From assembly GCA_903632075.3 (NCBI GenBank), contig CAHIKZ030000388.1:536001-600000 (forward strand): a DNA stretch of 64,000 nt, written 5' to 3'. Positions 23,171 to 34,243 of the stretch are shown here, one piece after another. Below the pieces are notes generated by a model. It did no database searches and was not told the origin of the DNA. It worked only from the letters and a program-made list of their open reading frames with translations. This DNA is from Acanthosepion pharaonis. Its lineage: Eukaryota > Mollusca > Cephalopoda > Sepiida > Sepiidae. Made by a program: the position numbers and the translations under genes. Position 1 is the stretch's first letter, and each line of letters opens with the position of its first letter.

Positions 23171-24122
23171 ATATTTAATTCTTACATATTCAAAATTTTA
23201 TAAGGCAGTGTGATTTTAATCTTGGATAGTCAGAGAATAATAATTAGAGATGTTACTGGTCATTGTTCATGCAAAAACTATCTTGGAAAAAACAGCAGCC
23301 TAATGTGTTACTTGAAGAGTATAACATTTCAGATAACTATACAAGCTTAAATGTTATAACTTTGCAGATGTATAATTTGATATTTCCTTTAACGGCTGGG
23401 AGAATCTTATCTTTCTCCATAAATGGGTTAATTAAATTTTATATCTTTTAATAATGTGTCTGCTATAATTTGAATGTTTCTAATTTGTTCAATTTTTTTT
23501 CGCAAATCTGTTTTTCTTCACAAACATTACAATAATCCCACCCACCCGAATTTGAAGTGGTAGATCAATAGAAAGTATTGATATTTTTAGGTTTTTTTCT
23601 CTCCCCATACCAGCAAACGTTCTCATATTTATTAGAAGATAAAAATCTAACAAAGATTAAATAGTATTTGAGAAATATAAAGTGACGTTAAAGCAATATC
23701 AAAAATTTAAAAATAAAATACAGAGTCTATTACCTCTTGCCACTAGGAAAAACAACAAATACAAAAATACTCAAAATTCAGTCAGCTTTTCTGGTCATGT
23801 TACCAACAAAGACCTTTTTTTTCAAAATTTACCTTTTCTTACCAAGTCAATGGCCATTTATTACAATGGGGGATAGACACAGCTCCATAGCTATGTATGC
23901 AGCCATTGCAGTAATAACATTAGCATAACAAGCTCTCAACCCAGTTATGCAAAGACAGAGCAGAGGGTTCCCCTTGATAGAATCAATGACCATATACCTG
24001 GGACCAAGGTGAGCCTTCAAAGTGGAGGACATTGACTGTCGTTTGACTAAGAGATAGACTTTGCCAGGTTTACTTGCTCATGACATGCTATGCATGTATG
24101 ACAATGTTTTTCTGCACAAGTC

Positions 24123-24488
24123 GTGATGATATCCAAGATCAGCTGTATGCATATATACCCAGCTTGCTATATTTGGCTCCCTGGCTGTAATGAAATTCAA
24201 AAAGGCTTTTCAAGACACTGGTTGGGAAGTAGCGAACAATATGATTTTTCACTTAATCAGCAAGTCTTCCTTGGCTTTGAGAAGGTGAACTCCTGCTATC
24301 TTACTAACTTCCAGCCACAGAGAAAGGATCCCCACATTCACTGCCTGACCATCTCAGTGACTGCTGACTTAAATCACTACATGACCACTTCACTCAACAC
24401 TCATTATATGAATACTTGCTGGAGGACCCACCACTCCTATCTGTCCACTTGTGTTCTAGAAAAGGGGACCATCTATTCAGCTTTATAG
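24123..24488 (+). other. Unrecognised 121-codon open frame
   Basis: A stretch of ordinary complexity, open for 121 codons, intronic and on the strand opposite to the PKC gene. I recognise no domain. Histidine/tyrosine/threonine-rich C-terminal half. It may be a fragment of an unknown element or chance. Confidence 0.2.
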
Positions 24489-24689
24489 AGTTGGGTCAGT
24501 TTTTCAAAAGGACTCTACTTTTATGATTATCTAAAAATCACTAACAAAATTTTATGGTTGCCAATTCAAAGGCAGGCTGGAGACAAGATTCCTGAAAAAT
24601 CCTGGTCATTAAATTAACTTAAAATAAAAAAAAACAGCCACTGGGAGAGAGTGCAGAATCTTGTGCAATCAACTGCTTGAATGATGACT

Positions 24690-24785
24690 CGTGAATACAT
24701 GCTAATACAAACATCGATTCCATTTGAACAGTTCTGTCTGCCCAATATCGCTCACAAGGCTTGGGTCAATGTAGGGTATTTTTTT
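24690..24785 (-). mobile_element. SINE S2 fragment
   Basis: CAATATCGCTCACAAGGCTT then GGGTCAATGTAGG matches the S2 body segment seen at 36210 and 37630. Confidence 0.5.
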
Positions 24786-24927
24786 TTTTTTTTTTAGACA
24801 ATTTCCCCGACAAAAAAAATCATGGTCATAACATTTATAGGAATAGATATAATAAAATATAGTTTTAAGTTATGTTATATTTATGGGTAAAAGTGCTCAA
24901 TATCAAATTGAGCATATGTAGATATAA

Positions 24928-25028
24928 AAGAACACCAGGAAGCAACTGTGTTTCAAGCCTGAACATAATCTTTATGGCCTGAAGATTGTGTTCAAGCATG
25001 AAACAGCACCACTGCTTGGTGTTGACCC
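24928..25028. repeat. Foldback (imperfect hairpin)
   Basis: GTTTCAAGCCTGAACATAAT pairs with the complement in GATTGTGTTCAAGCATGAAA; the outer arms AACACCA and TGGTGTT also pair. Confidence 0.7.
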
Positions 25029-25034
25029 CCAGTA

Positions 25035-25037
25035 TCT

Positions 25038-25072
<35 letters not shown>

Positions 25073-25294
25073 TACACACACACAAAAAAATTCTCAAGAG
25101 GATAGAATCCAGGTAGAACTCCCAGGCCAGAGTAAGAATATAATATAAAAGGCTCAAACATTAATAGTCTATGGTTATAATTTATTACATTGGAATCGTA
25201 ATCATGATCCAATTCATCAGACATACAAATGAATTGGATCGTTATTACAATTCCGCTGTAATAAATTATAACCATGGAATATTAGTGTTTGAGC

Positions 25295-25339
<45 letters not shown>

Positions 25340-25340
25340 C
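25035..25340. repeat. Dispersed repeat bordered by (TA)n, copy 2, with large palindrome
   Basis: The core shared with 1811 and 60768 is followed by its own inverted copy. Arms of about 72 bases (25146-25218 and 25229-25300) contain ATGGTTATAATTTATTACA / TGTAATAAATTATAACCAT and TGATCCAATTCAT / ATGAATTGGATCG. (TA)n lies on both sides (25050-25072 and 25300-25337). Confidence 0.85.
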
Positions 25341-26170
25341 TCCATCTGAAAAAATATATATCTGTAAAAGAACAAAATGACTTTTTCAAGAGGAAGAAAC
25401 TATTTTTAGCCCATGTGTTTCATTCTGAGGGACTTTATCAAGGAAATGTAGGATTTATTTTGTTGTATGTGTTTATATACAAAAGTGAGGATGTTTTTTT
25501 TATCAAGGCTTTAAATTTGAGAACATTCATCAAGTGGATGAAAGGTCAGTCAAAACATGTGGAGGACACAAAGTGTCATAATTCAAAGTTTTTTAAAAAG
25601 TAAGCAAATGTGGAATGTACATATGTGCTGTACATCTTCAAAAAACATGAGGTAAGTTATATATTTCTTAAATATTACTTATTTTTGACAGTTTGTGTAA
25701 AGTAGCAAATATTAGACTTCCAGAACATAAACATTATAATGTAAGTTAAGAGGTTATACTTACTTTTATGAAAGTATGAGAAAAAAAAAAAAATTTTAGA
25801 AAATAAAAAAAATAAATAAATAAAGATGATGTTAGGAAATTGATAAAAGAATTCCTAGTTAAATGCTACCACAAACAATTTTTCACGTCTTATTACAAAA
25901 ATGGTAAGATGTAGAAATTAACAGCAGGAGACATTGAAGAGAAAGAAAATGTTTAAATTGAAATTTTATCATCTTAGGAAAAAAAAATAAAAATAAAATA
26001 ATGTGGGGGGGATTGGGGGGGGTGCCAAGAGACAAGATATGAGGAATAATTTTATTTTTAATGCTCACTGCATCCTGTGTAATCAACGGTTTCCATAAAA
26101 AGTGCATTGATGGATTCATTTTTTTTAATGGCTTATCCTTTGTTTCATTTAAAATCTGAAATGTATTTTG
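25340..26170. other. Unique-looking intron sequence
   Basis: No element or gene signal recognised. A-runs near 25781 and 25979. Confidence 0.5.
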
Positions 26171-26174
26171 GATT

Positions 26175-26290
26175 GTTCCCAGGCGGTTCTCCCCCTACCA
26201 TCTAAGTACTGACCAGGCTTGACATTGCTCAATTTTGGTGATCGAACGAGAGGTGGTGTTTTCTGCCCAATTTGACTGCAGGCCACAAAT
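26175..26290 (-). mobile_element. 5S-rRNA-derived sequence (SINE head or 5S pseudogene)
   Basis: On the minus strand: ACCACCTCTCGTTCGATCAC, ATTGAGCAATGTCAAGCC, GGTCAGTACTTAGATGG, then AACCGCCTGGGAAC, aligning along 5S rRNA from helix III to the 3' part. It has a G-rich insert and several substitutions, so it is not a functional 5S gene. No S1 body follows. Confidence 0.75.
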
Positions 26291-26979
26291 GGAATGCTAG
26301 GAAGAAAATCCCAGTTGAGAAAGCATTTAAGAGGATCACTTTTTTTTTTTTTTTTTTTTTTTGCTTCATTTATTTTAAATGAAGGGTACATTAGGGATAA
26401 TTGGCAATTTAACCATTCGATAGAAAAAAAAATAGAAAGGAATTTAATTTGTTTTGTTACATGCTAACATGTTTTTGTTGTATTACATTTTGGAGATACG
26501 GCATTTTACGTTTAGAGCATCTTGTTGCTACTACAATGATCAATTGCTTCTCACAGCTCGATGCCTTGACAGTTATAGAGACTTTTGCAAGATCTTTAGG
26601 AATGAGAGAAAAGAGAAATAAAGGATAACCATTTTTTTTTTTCCTTTTTTCATTTGAAGAGGAATGCGTTCTTATTGAATTATTTGATAAAATTAAATCT
26701 GCGTAGATTGACCTTATTTGTTTATAATTACACAACATGATGCATTTGTTTAAAAACAATCAAAATTTTGATTAATAACACAAGCTATCTGGATAAGGTA
26801 AGGTCGTGACATACAAAGGATTTTTAGCTTAAATTATTGAGAGAAAAAAAAAAAAAAATTAACCTAAATTACTCAGAAAAAAATAAAAAAATTAAAGAAT
26901 TAAAATTATTAAATTTGAAGATTTAATTAAAAAAAAAAAAAAAAAAAAAAATAAAATAAATAGATAAATAAACTGGATC

Positions 26980-27110
26980 AGAGATGAAATTCCTTTAGCA
27001 CACTGTAGGTGACTATTTTTGCCAAGCAAAATGTTAGTCTTGCCAATGCAAGTTGAATTTGATCTTGACTGAAATTGAGAGCCAGGCTACTGCAATTTCA
27101 AATATATAGA
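26980..27110. repeat. Dispersed repeat, inverted relative to the copy at 39180
   Basis: GTAGGTGACTATTTTTGCCA and TGAAATTGAGAGCCAGGCTA are the complement of sequence at 39180-39345. Confidence 0.6.
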
Positions 27111-27261
27111 ACTAATACACAAAACATTATTTTAAGGGGGATTCCATATACTGTAAAAGAAGTAATTTTATATATAATGCAAAATAGCACATTCTCTTCC
27201 TAGACTATGCTCGATGCATATACAACACAAATATAAAGAGATGGGCACTGATCACTTAAGC

Positions 27262-27660
27262 ATTCCATACCATATCTTACTAGAACCAGTGTTTCAACTT
27301 ATGTTGAAACACTGGTTCTAGTAAGATCAGCAAAGTTAAGCAATGTTGAGACTGGTCAGTATCTAGATGGGTGACCACTTGGGAATACCAGGTGCTGTAA
27401 GCAGGGATGTGCAGGTGATATAATGAATAATGGCTTGGAATTGAAAATTGGAGTCAAGTTCCAATCCTGTTAGGTTTGTTATATTCACTTATGTGCAAAT
27501 ACCCTTGAGAAAGGTATGTATCAATTACTTCTGCACCAGGTATGGGTTAATTAGCAGGAATTTTATCAGAAAATCATTATCTCAAAAAAATCTTACAATG
27601 TAAAAATGTTTTCTGGCTTTAAATAACCAGCAAAAGATTGATAAGAAATAAAAAAACAAA
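27262..27660 (+). mobile_element. Composite SINE (5S-rRNA-like head plus S1), copy 2
   Basis: 5S-like part (GATCAGCAAAGTTAAGCAAT, CTGGTCAGTATCTAGATGGG, TGACCACTTGGGAATACCAG, GTGCTGTAAGC) at about 27303-27403. It is followed by the S1 tRNA-like head (GATATAATGAATAATGGCTT, CAAGTTCCAATCCTG), the S1 body (TTCACTTATGTGCAAATACC) and the 3' part TTTCTGGCTTTAAATAACCA. This is the clearest example of 5S, tRNA-like and body in a row. Confidence 0.8.
27274..27327. repeat. Perfect palindrome, 25-base arms, within the 5S head
   Basis: Arms 27274-27298 and 27303-27327 are exact reverse complements with a 4-base loop. The right arm is the 5S-like sequence itself (GTTGAAACACTGGTTCT), so the left arm is an inverted duplicate of it. 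Confidence 0.95.
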
Positions 27661-27964
27661 TCGATCAAATAAGAGACCATAATTTAAACTAATCTAACAA
27701 TGGAAGAAAATCATTGTGCTTTCTTTCTCAAGGTCAAATTCCTGATGATGAGAGCAGCAATGCTGATGACATAGGTATGATCTTGAACAAATAATCATTA
27801 TCTTCTACGTTTTTCTACTAAATCTGTAGGTATTGCCATCTTGTGTTAGTCAAGGTTGACTTTAAGAGGAAAGCTGGCTTCCCCCCTTACATATCTTACT
27901 ATATATAATGATGATATAAGTATTCATAGTTTGGATAAGAATGATCTTGAAAAAGAAAAAAAAA

Positions 27965-27997
<33 letters not shown>

Positions 27998-28784
27998 AAA
28001 AATTCCCTACCAAGTGTTTCAAGAAATCGGACTCCAAATAAACCTTTCCAAAATGGAAATTATGATCAGTAATTGTAATGAAAGAATTGATTGCACATAG
28101 CCTGAATTTTTATGATTGATTCAGGGTATAAAATTAATAAATAATAAACACTTTAAATACCCCTGTATATGGATCAGTTATAACAAAGTCAGTATAGAAG
28201 AGAAGGAAATTAAACATACAATAGTCTGCATTCGGGGAGGTTTCACCTAACACTGTAAATTGCTACAAAACCGAAACATTAACCTAAGAACTTGAGTCAT
28301 GTTCTTAAATAGACTCGTTGGATCAAGACTTTCATTTGGATGTCATGCATGACACCAAATCTGTTCAGAAATATTCAAAGATCAATAGTTAAAACAGCTT
28401 TGAGTGAATGTAGCATGTAGGGAGGACCACTGACTTTTGAACCTCATGGACTAACATTACAGAAACACAAACCAAGAACTTATATCAGATAACAAAGAGA
28501 AAACTTATGACACAAGATGCTGATGTTCCACACTATTCCAAACAAAATGCTAGGAAAGAAACCCCCATCCATCAATACTAGTAAGTGATAATAATGAACT
28601 TGAGAGACTTATTTACCTGAAAAATGGTTTTAGTTTACAGATTTTATAAGTTTTAAATGACAGTTGCATGGGTAAATTAATGTTGAATATTTCCTTAAGG
28701 AGGTAGGGTATGACACAAGGCCAGTTTAAAGTGAGGAGCCAAGCCCATGCACATGAGCTAAGGCCAAATATTGCATAGTCCCCA

Positions 28785-29075
28785 CAACAGACGTTGTGCT
28801 GGCATCAATATTCCACTGACCCTACCTCTTTGGTGCAATGAGGGATGTGCCGCCACAGGTTGGAATCCGCAGGACCAGGTATCCCTCAAAGTTTTACCAT
28901 GCACTGTCTCAAGATGGAACAAAATTGCCTAGACCCCTGCAACCAAGCTCATACTAGTGTTGATATTCCACCAACCCTTTCTCTTTGGTGCAACAAGGGA
29001 GGTGCTGCTGCAGGGTTGAAATCCCCAGCACCAGGCATCCCTCATTTATTTGTTGTGCTCTGTCTGAAAACAGAA
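28785..29075. repeat. Two-copy imperfect tandem repeat, ~155-base unit
   Basis: TATTCCACTGACCCTACCTC, TTTGGTGCAATGAGGGATGT and ACCAGGTATCCCTCA at 28810-28890 recur about 155 bases later with substitutions. No function recognised. Confidence 0.75.
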
Positions 29076-29079
29076 AGAC

Positions 29080-29990
29080 AATAATGAGATAAAAATATAG
29101 TTTGTTCACCCAAGGGCAGTTTCTACACTTACCATTTACTTGCTGCCTCCACACTGGCAGGATGTGACACAAAGTTAGTTTAATGTGGGGGGTGGGGGCT
29201 TGAGCACATACACCAAAGCCAGGTTAAAAAATAATCCATCTTCCTCGACTGCTGGTTGTACTGTCCAAAGACAGAGATATAGTTGAGTTGTGTTCTGGCT
29301 GAGGACAGAGCCACAATTTAGAGATAAAAATGTAGTTTTTCTACCAGATGACAGATACTACACTTTGATCCATTATTGTGGCTCTCTCCCAAGCTAAGCT
29401 AAACAAATATTTACTCCTGAAGGAAATAAAAAAAGAATCCACTGAAACTAAATACAACACCAAGTAATTTGCAAAGCATAAATCCTGAATGAAGAGCTAA
29501 AAGATCCTAAAGCTTCTGGGAGTCAAATGGGACGAAAGCGGGTCATTTAGGACCTTGATAAATAGCTTGTCACTAAAGTAAGATTTTATCTCAATTTGAT
29601 AAGTGTTTAGTTTACATTTACAATAAAGATAAATTGCTCAACAAGGAAACCTATACAGTAAGAGAAGTGGATATTTAATTCAGAGACTAATTAAACATGT
29701 ATTGACTTCACAATATCTAGGGTATTAGTCATAGCTTTTTGAACGCGTTAACTTTCCCATCTTGAGGCCAAGAATTAGGCTTTCTCGAATGGATATCACC
29801 CAAAATAATTTTGGGTTTAAATTATTGCTGTAAGGACAAAGTGCCCTTGAGATATAAAAATTTAAATCTGCTTAAAGTCATCAAACTGTAAAAAATTCCC
29901 AAGCCCCAAATCAGCTAATATGTCAGGCTACAGAATTCCTGATTCTTGACTTGCAGATCAATATTTACTTGCCAAAAAGCTAAATCATGA
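29080..29990. other. Unique-looking intron sequence
   Basis: No coding, RNA or element signal recognised. Confidence 0.5.
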
Positions 29991-29994
29991 GATT

Positions 29995-30462
29995 TAGAAA
30001 GGAGGAGGAGAAAGAAGAGGAAGAGGAGGAGAAAGGAGAGGAGGAGGAGAAAGGAGAGGAGGAGGAGAAAGGAGAGGAGGAGGAGAAAGGAGAGGAGGAG
30101 GAGAAAGGAGAGGAGGAGGAGAAAGGAGAGGAGGAGGAGAAAGGAGAGGAGGAGGAGAAAGAAAGGAGAGAAAGGAGGAGGAGAAAGGAGAGGAAGAGGA
30201 GAAAGAGAGGAGAGGAGAAAGGGAGGAGGAGGAGAAAGGAGAGGAAGAGGAGGAGAAAGGAGAGGAAGAGGAGGAGAAAGGAGGGAAGAGGAGGAGGAGG
30301 AGGAGAAAGAGGGAAAGAGGAGGAGAAAAGAAGAGGAAGAGGAGGAGAAAGGAGGAGAAAGAGGAGGAGAAAGGAGGAGAAAGGAGAGGAGGAGAAAGGA
30401 GAGGAAGAGGAGGAGAAAGGAGAAGAGAGGAGGAGAAAGGAGAAGAGAGGAGGAGAAAGGAG
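29995..30462. repeat. Purine minisatellite (GGAGGAGGAGAAAGGAGA family)
   Basis: About 465 bases of A and G only on the plus strand, units of 18 bases at the left and variable 12-24 bases at the right. The Glu/Lys/Arg reading is compositional. Confidence 0.96.
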
Positions 30463-30519
30463 TCCTTTGACTTTGGGAATGTGTAGTTATTTACTGTTGG
30501 ACAAATCTCTAATTTTTTT

Positions 30520-30605
30520 TTTTTTTTAAATCATTTCACCCCAAGCAAGGCAATAATGCCATTAAGATGAAAGGGGAGTGAAAGAGAATGTGATTTTTGA
30601 AGAAA
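30520..30605 (-). mobile_element. LINE-A tail fragment
   Basis: T-run, then AATCATTTCACCCCAAGCAA and GGCAATAATGCCATTAAGAT: the reverse complement of the LINE-A 3' tail. Confidence 0.7.
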
Positions 30606-30896
30606 ACAGCAACCCAATCCTAAACAGGGGAAAAAAAAACCCTCTAATCTTGTTCAAAAGACCCAAAAGCAGTGTGAACCTGAAAATTGAGAAATCTATC
30701 TACTATTAAATATGGAGAAACAGAGGTTTCATTGAAGATGACTGACAAGGCACTGTGTTTAAAGCTTTTTATTATATTTTTCTTTTTTTTTTGTGGGTGG
30801 GAACAAACTAAGATCTGTTCATAAACAAAAAACACTTCTACAAATGCAGGTTTTCAATGAAACCTGTATAAAATGGGTACTGCTGCCCAAATTGTA

Positions 30897-30941
<45 letters not shown>

Positions 30942-32087
30942 GCAATTTTAATAAGCATGTCTTTTTTATGCAAATTTAAAAAAATTGCTATATATAAGTA
31001 TTGTTTCAGGTAATGATTAATTCAAAAAGCTTTTACATTTAACTGTAGTTTTGGCTTCTAAAAATAACTTTATAATTTAAAAAAAAGACAAAAAAATAAT
31101 CCAAAAATATTAAAATTTTTATAAAACATTAGATCCGACAATGTTAGTTATGATTGCCTGCAGTGTTTGTTGTAACTATTGTTATTATCCGACATTTTAT
31201 ATTACAAATTAGTTGAGTGGATTAAAAATGTTTTTTTTACATTTTTAATTTTTTTTAGAGTTGTCTTAGTCAAAACTGTCTGTTTAAATAGATTTTCTTA
31301 ATTGTGCCAAATTATTTAAAAGAAAATTATTTAAAAAAAAGAAAAAAAAGAAAAGTAAAATAAAAATATAGTTTGTTGCATAAGTAAAAATAAAAAAATA
31401 AATAAATAAATATATGGTGTGTTGCATAAAAAAAAATTAGGCAATATTACTTATATGATTCAAGCATGATGTAGGTAAATCCAGAGTAGGAATTCAATGG
31501 ACTTGGCATAATGACTTTTATTAAATAAAGGTCTTGTTTTTAAAAAATCTTTTAGACAGGGCTTCTATTACAACAACTTCCTTTTCTGTCCATATGAGGT
31601 TCATTTAATTAGAGATTGAAAAAGAAAATTGATGCAAAAAAAAATTTCCTAATTTTCTTCTGTGTCAATGCATTTAATTCAGTGGTCAATATTAGAATCA
31701 CACATGAAAAAACTGAAAATTCTAAATCAATACAGACTTGTTGATCCGTTCCTGTGTAGTTCATCCTAACGTAAAAAGACATAGAAAAAGAGTAGATCAT
31801 GACACGGACGAATGTCATTATCTGTTCCTTAACCTACAGATAATTTTAAGACTCATTATGCTTTCTGCAAGTTTCTTTATGTAAGAAGAAAATTCAAATA
31901 AAAGGTTCTAATCTATAGTTCGACAATATTAGAGTGGCAAATCCTTTGTTGGGAAGAAAGGAGAAATTAGTTCCAACCTTGGGTAATGGAATTAGAATAC
32001 CTTAAAGTGTAAATTTTTTAAAGAGGAAAGCAAAATATTTTTAAAATGGTGAAACACCGATGGTATTTCAAAAATTGAAGTTGATGG

Positions 32088-32122
<35 letters not shown>

Positions 32123-32369
32123 AAATCTTACAGATATAAATATTGCAATAATTTTAAATCGAGTGTTTTCATGTTTGCTGCAACACCCAGAAAAGATAAT
32201 ATAGAAAGAAAAGTGGAAATTGCAATTATAATATCTTTGCAGTTTAGATATTACTCTTCTGGTATTTAGTCTAAATGTAGCCCCCCCCCCTACACTAAAA
32301 TGATTATTTTTGCACCTATGATTCCCATCTTGAGCCAGCAGGGAAATAAGTGATTAAGATTTTACTTAC
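30605..32369. other. AT-rich intron 3 sequence next to exon 3
   Basis: (TA)n at 30897-30938, A-runs at 32088 and others, C-run at 32281. No element recognised. Confidence 0.5.
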
Positions 32370-32452
32370 ATCTCGAGCAGGTTCTTGGTCAGCGCCTGGA
32401 CAGGTAAAAGTAACAAACACATGGCACCGTTTGTGCACAACAAAGCAGCAAA
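32370..32452 (-). CDS. PRKC (conventional, alpha/beta-like): Conventional protein kinase C, coding exon 3 (end of C1A)
   Basis: A pyrimidine-rich tract ending TTCCTTTTCCAG precedes an 83-base exon; the exon is followed by GTAAGT. Joined to exon 2 (AAA G/TT) it gives Val61 to Asp88, beginning VCCFVVHKRCHVFVTFTCPG. Cys62, His67, Cys70 and Cys78 complete the C1 pattern H-X12-C-X2-C-X13-C-X2-C-X4-H-X2-C-X7-C with exact spacing. The exon ends between codons (phase 0), ready for the linker to C1B. The exon lies 22.8 kb downstream of exon 2. Residue 72 is Val (GTG), where the PKC sequences I know have Glu (RCHEFVTF). The next exon should encode the start of C1B (FCDHCGSLLYG-like). I looked for it on the minus strand down to position 1 and did not find it. 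Confidence 0.96.
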
Positions 32453-32903
32453 CTGGAAAAGGAAGAAAAGAAATAAAAAAAATGAGAAGCTTTATTTTAA
32501 GACAATCTGAAGAAAAGAAAAAAATGGTTTAAAGAAAGAATTTTAATTTATTTTGCAGTATAAAAGAAAAAATAAAAAATAAAAAAAAAACTTTAAGGAG
32601 ATAAGGGAAAACAAAGAAAAAAAACCTCATAGTGAAGGTCAGACTTTGGGTCTGTGAACCCTTCTGAAAAGGGGCATGCTTTACAAAATTTCATGGTTTT
32701 GTTTTATTTTTCAATCTTGTTGCATTTATTACATCAATGATGGAAAATACAGAAATTAATGAATGAGTAGGCAAGAAAGTAAAGAGAATTAACTTTTGAA
32801 GAGAGATGAACAATATTAATCACTTTGTATACAGGAATGCACACAAACATTAAATCAACAGTTTTGTTTTATCGGTAAATTGTTCAAAATTCATATTAAC
32901 TTT

Positions 32904-32940
<37 letters not shown>

Positions 32941-32973
32941 TTATTTATATATGTAGTAATAATAATAATATGA

Positions 32974-33020
32974 AAAATATATATATATATATATATATGA
33001 AAAAAATATATATATAATGA

Positions 33021-33091
<71 letters not shown>
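32974..33091. repeat. Interrupted (TA)n tract
   Basis: TA arrays with short A-rich interruptions, abutting the truncated S1 copy at 33095. Confidence 0.95.
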
Positions 33092-33094
<3 letters not shown>

Positions 33095-33095
<1 letters not shown>

Positions 33096-33250
33096 AAACC
33101 TATAGAACCTGGTCTGTCCTGCTATTTATCCATAGATGGGGGAGAAGATTCATACCTTTCCCAAGGGTATTAGCATATAAGTGAATGTAATGGATTTGAC
33201 TGGAGTTCAAACTTGCCTCTCTGATTACTCAATCCGAACTGCTAGTGTGG
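33095..33250 (-). mobile_element. SINE S1 copy, head and mid-body
   Basis: CTATAGAACCTGGTCTGTCC, TTTCCCAAGGGTATTAGCAT, GGAGTTCAAACTTGCCTCTC and GATTACTCAATCCGAACTGC are S1 landmarks in reverse. The body ends in (TA)n. Confidence 0.75.
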
Positions 33251-33302
33251 TTAATTTAAAAGATTTTGTTAGAAATTTTAACAGTGAATATATTTTCTTT
33301 TA

Positions 33303-33343
<41 letters not shown>

Positions 33344-33868
33344 AAACTATTAATGAGATTAGTATACGGTAAAATGTTAAAATTTTATCTCCAAATAAAG
33401 AGAAAGAACCAACAGATTTCAAAAACAGTGTTCTTAAGCATTTACTTTTTCTTTTAAAAAAAGAAAGTGCTCAATACAGCGTAGAGTATAAGATTTAATA
33501 TTTTTATTTAAAATATTTTAAATTGCAAAACAAATTTCTGTTTTGGCCCTTATCCCATCATCAGGAAGTGTTTGCTAACTTTTGATGAAAAAGATTTACC
33601 TTTGAAAAAAGAAAACAATACATTTGCTTATTAAAGAGATAAGGAGGGGAGGATCAAGAGTTTAAAATCTTATGGGTATGTCACTATTGACCAATCAAAT
33701 GACAGGTCTAAGCTAAAGCAGAAAAGAAAAATATAGGTTAGCTGTTAAGAGTGTGTGTGTGTGTGCGCGCGTGTGGCATTGATACATGTCTTGAGGAACT
33801 GTCATATTAAGACCTGACATCATACATCCGGTTAAGAATGTACTTTTAAGATACGATGAAATAATCCA

Positions 33869-33903
<35 letters not shown>

Positions 33904-33914
33904 TTTATTTAAAG

Positions 33915-34058
33915 TATGATTCCAACATGCTACATAAATAATTATATTTATGCTCTACTTTTGTATAGAGCACCATTTTTTTTTTTTAAAATAATAAAAA
34001 TACTAAGAACTTTGGATTATTTATTTAATGAGTTCTTTTCCTATTTTTATATATTTTT

Positions 34059-34100
<42 letters not shown>

Positions 34101-34243
34101 AAAATATATAGAAAATAGGAAAGAACCTGTTAGGTAAATAATCCAAAGTTCTTTTTTAGTATTTTGTTATTATTTTTAAAAAAATAGTGCTCTATACAAA
34201 AAGGAGATAATAAATATAATTATAAATACGGTTCCAACATGCT

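Larger units (their letters stand above)
20900..23740. repeat. Local tandem duplication array, diverged
   Basis: A unit with AAAATGCTTGGCTCTATTT, AACTTTGCAGATTAATAATT, TGTAAATTTTATCTTTCTTT and GTTGGTATCCACTC recurs at about 21060-21700, 21700-22145, 22150-22760 and, in part, 23205-23460. A second block is duplicated at 22780-23100 and 23445-23735 (AATGTGTCTGCTAT, then CCCATACCAGCAAACG-like). Copies differ by many substitutions and indels. Confidence 0.85.

Noticed and set aside
26175..26290. Functional 5S rRNA gene
   Set aside because: It has substitutions and a G-rich insertion within the internal promoter region, and it is a single intronic copy. SINE head or pseudogene fits better. The same holds for the copies at 6.4, 27.3 and 48.4 kb.
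29987..30529. Glu-rich 180-codon frame
   Set aside because: A GGAGGAGGAGAAAG minisatellite, not a gene.
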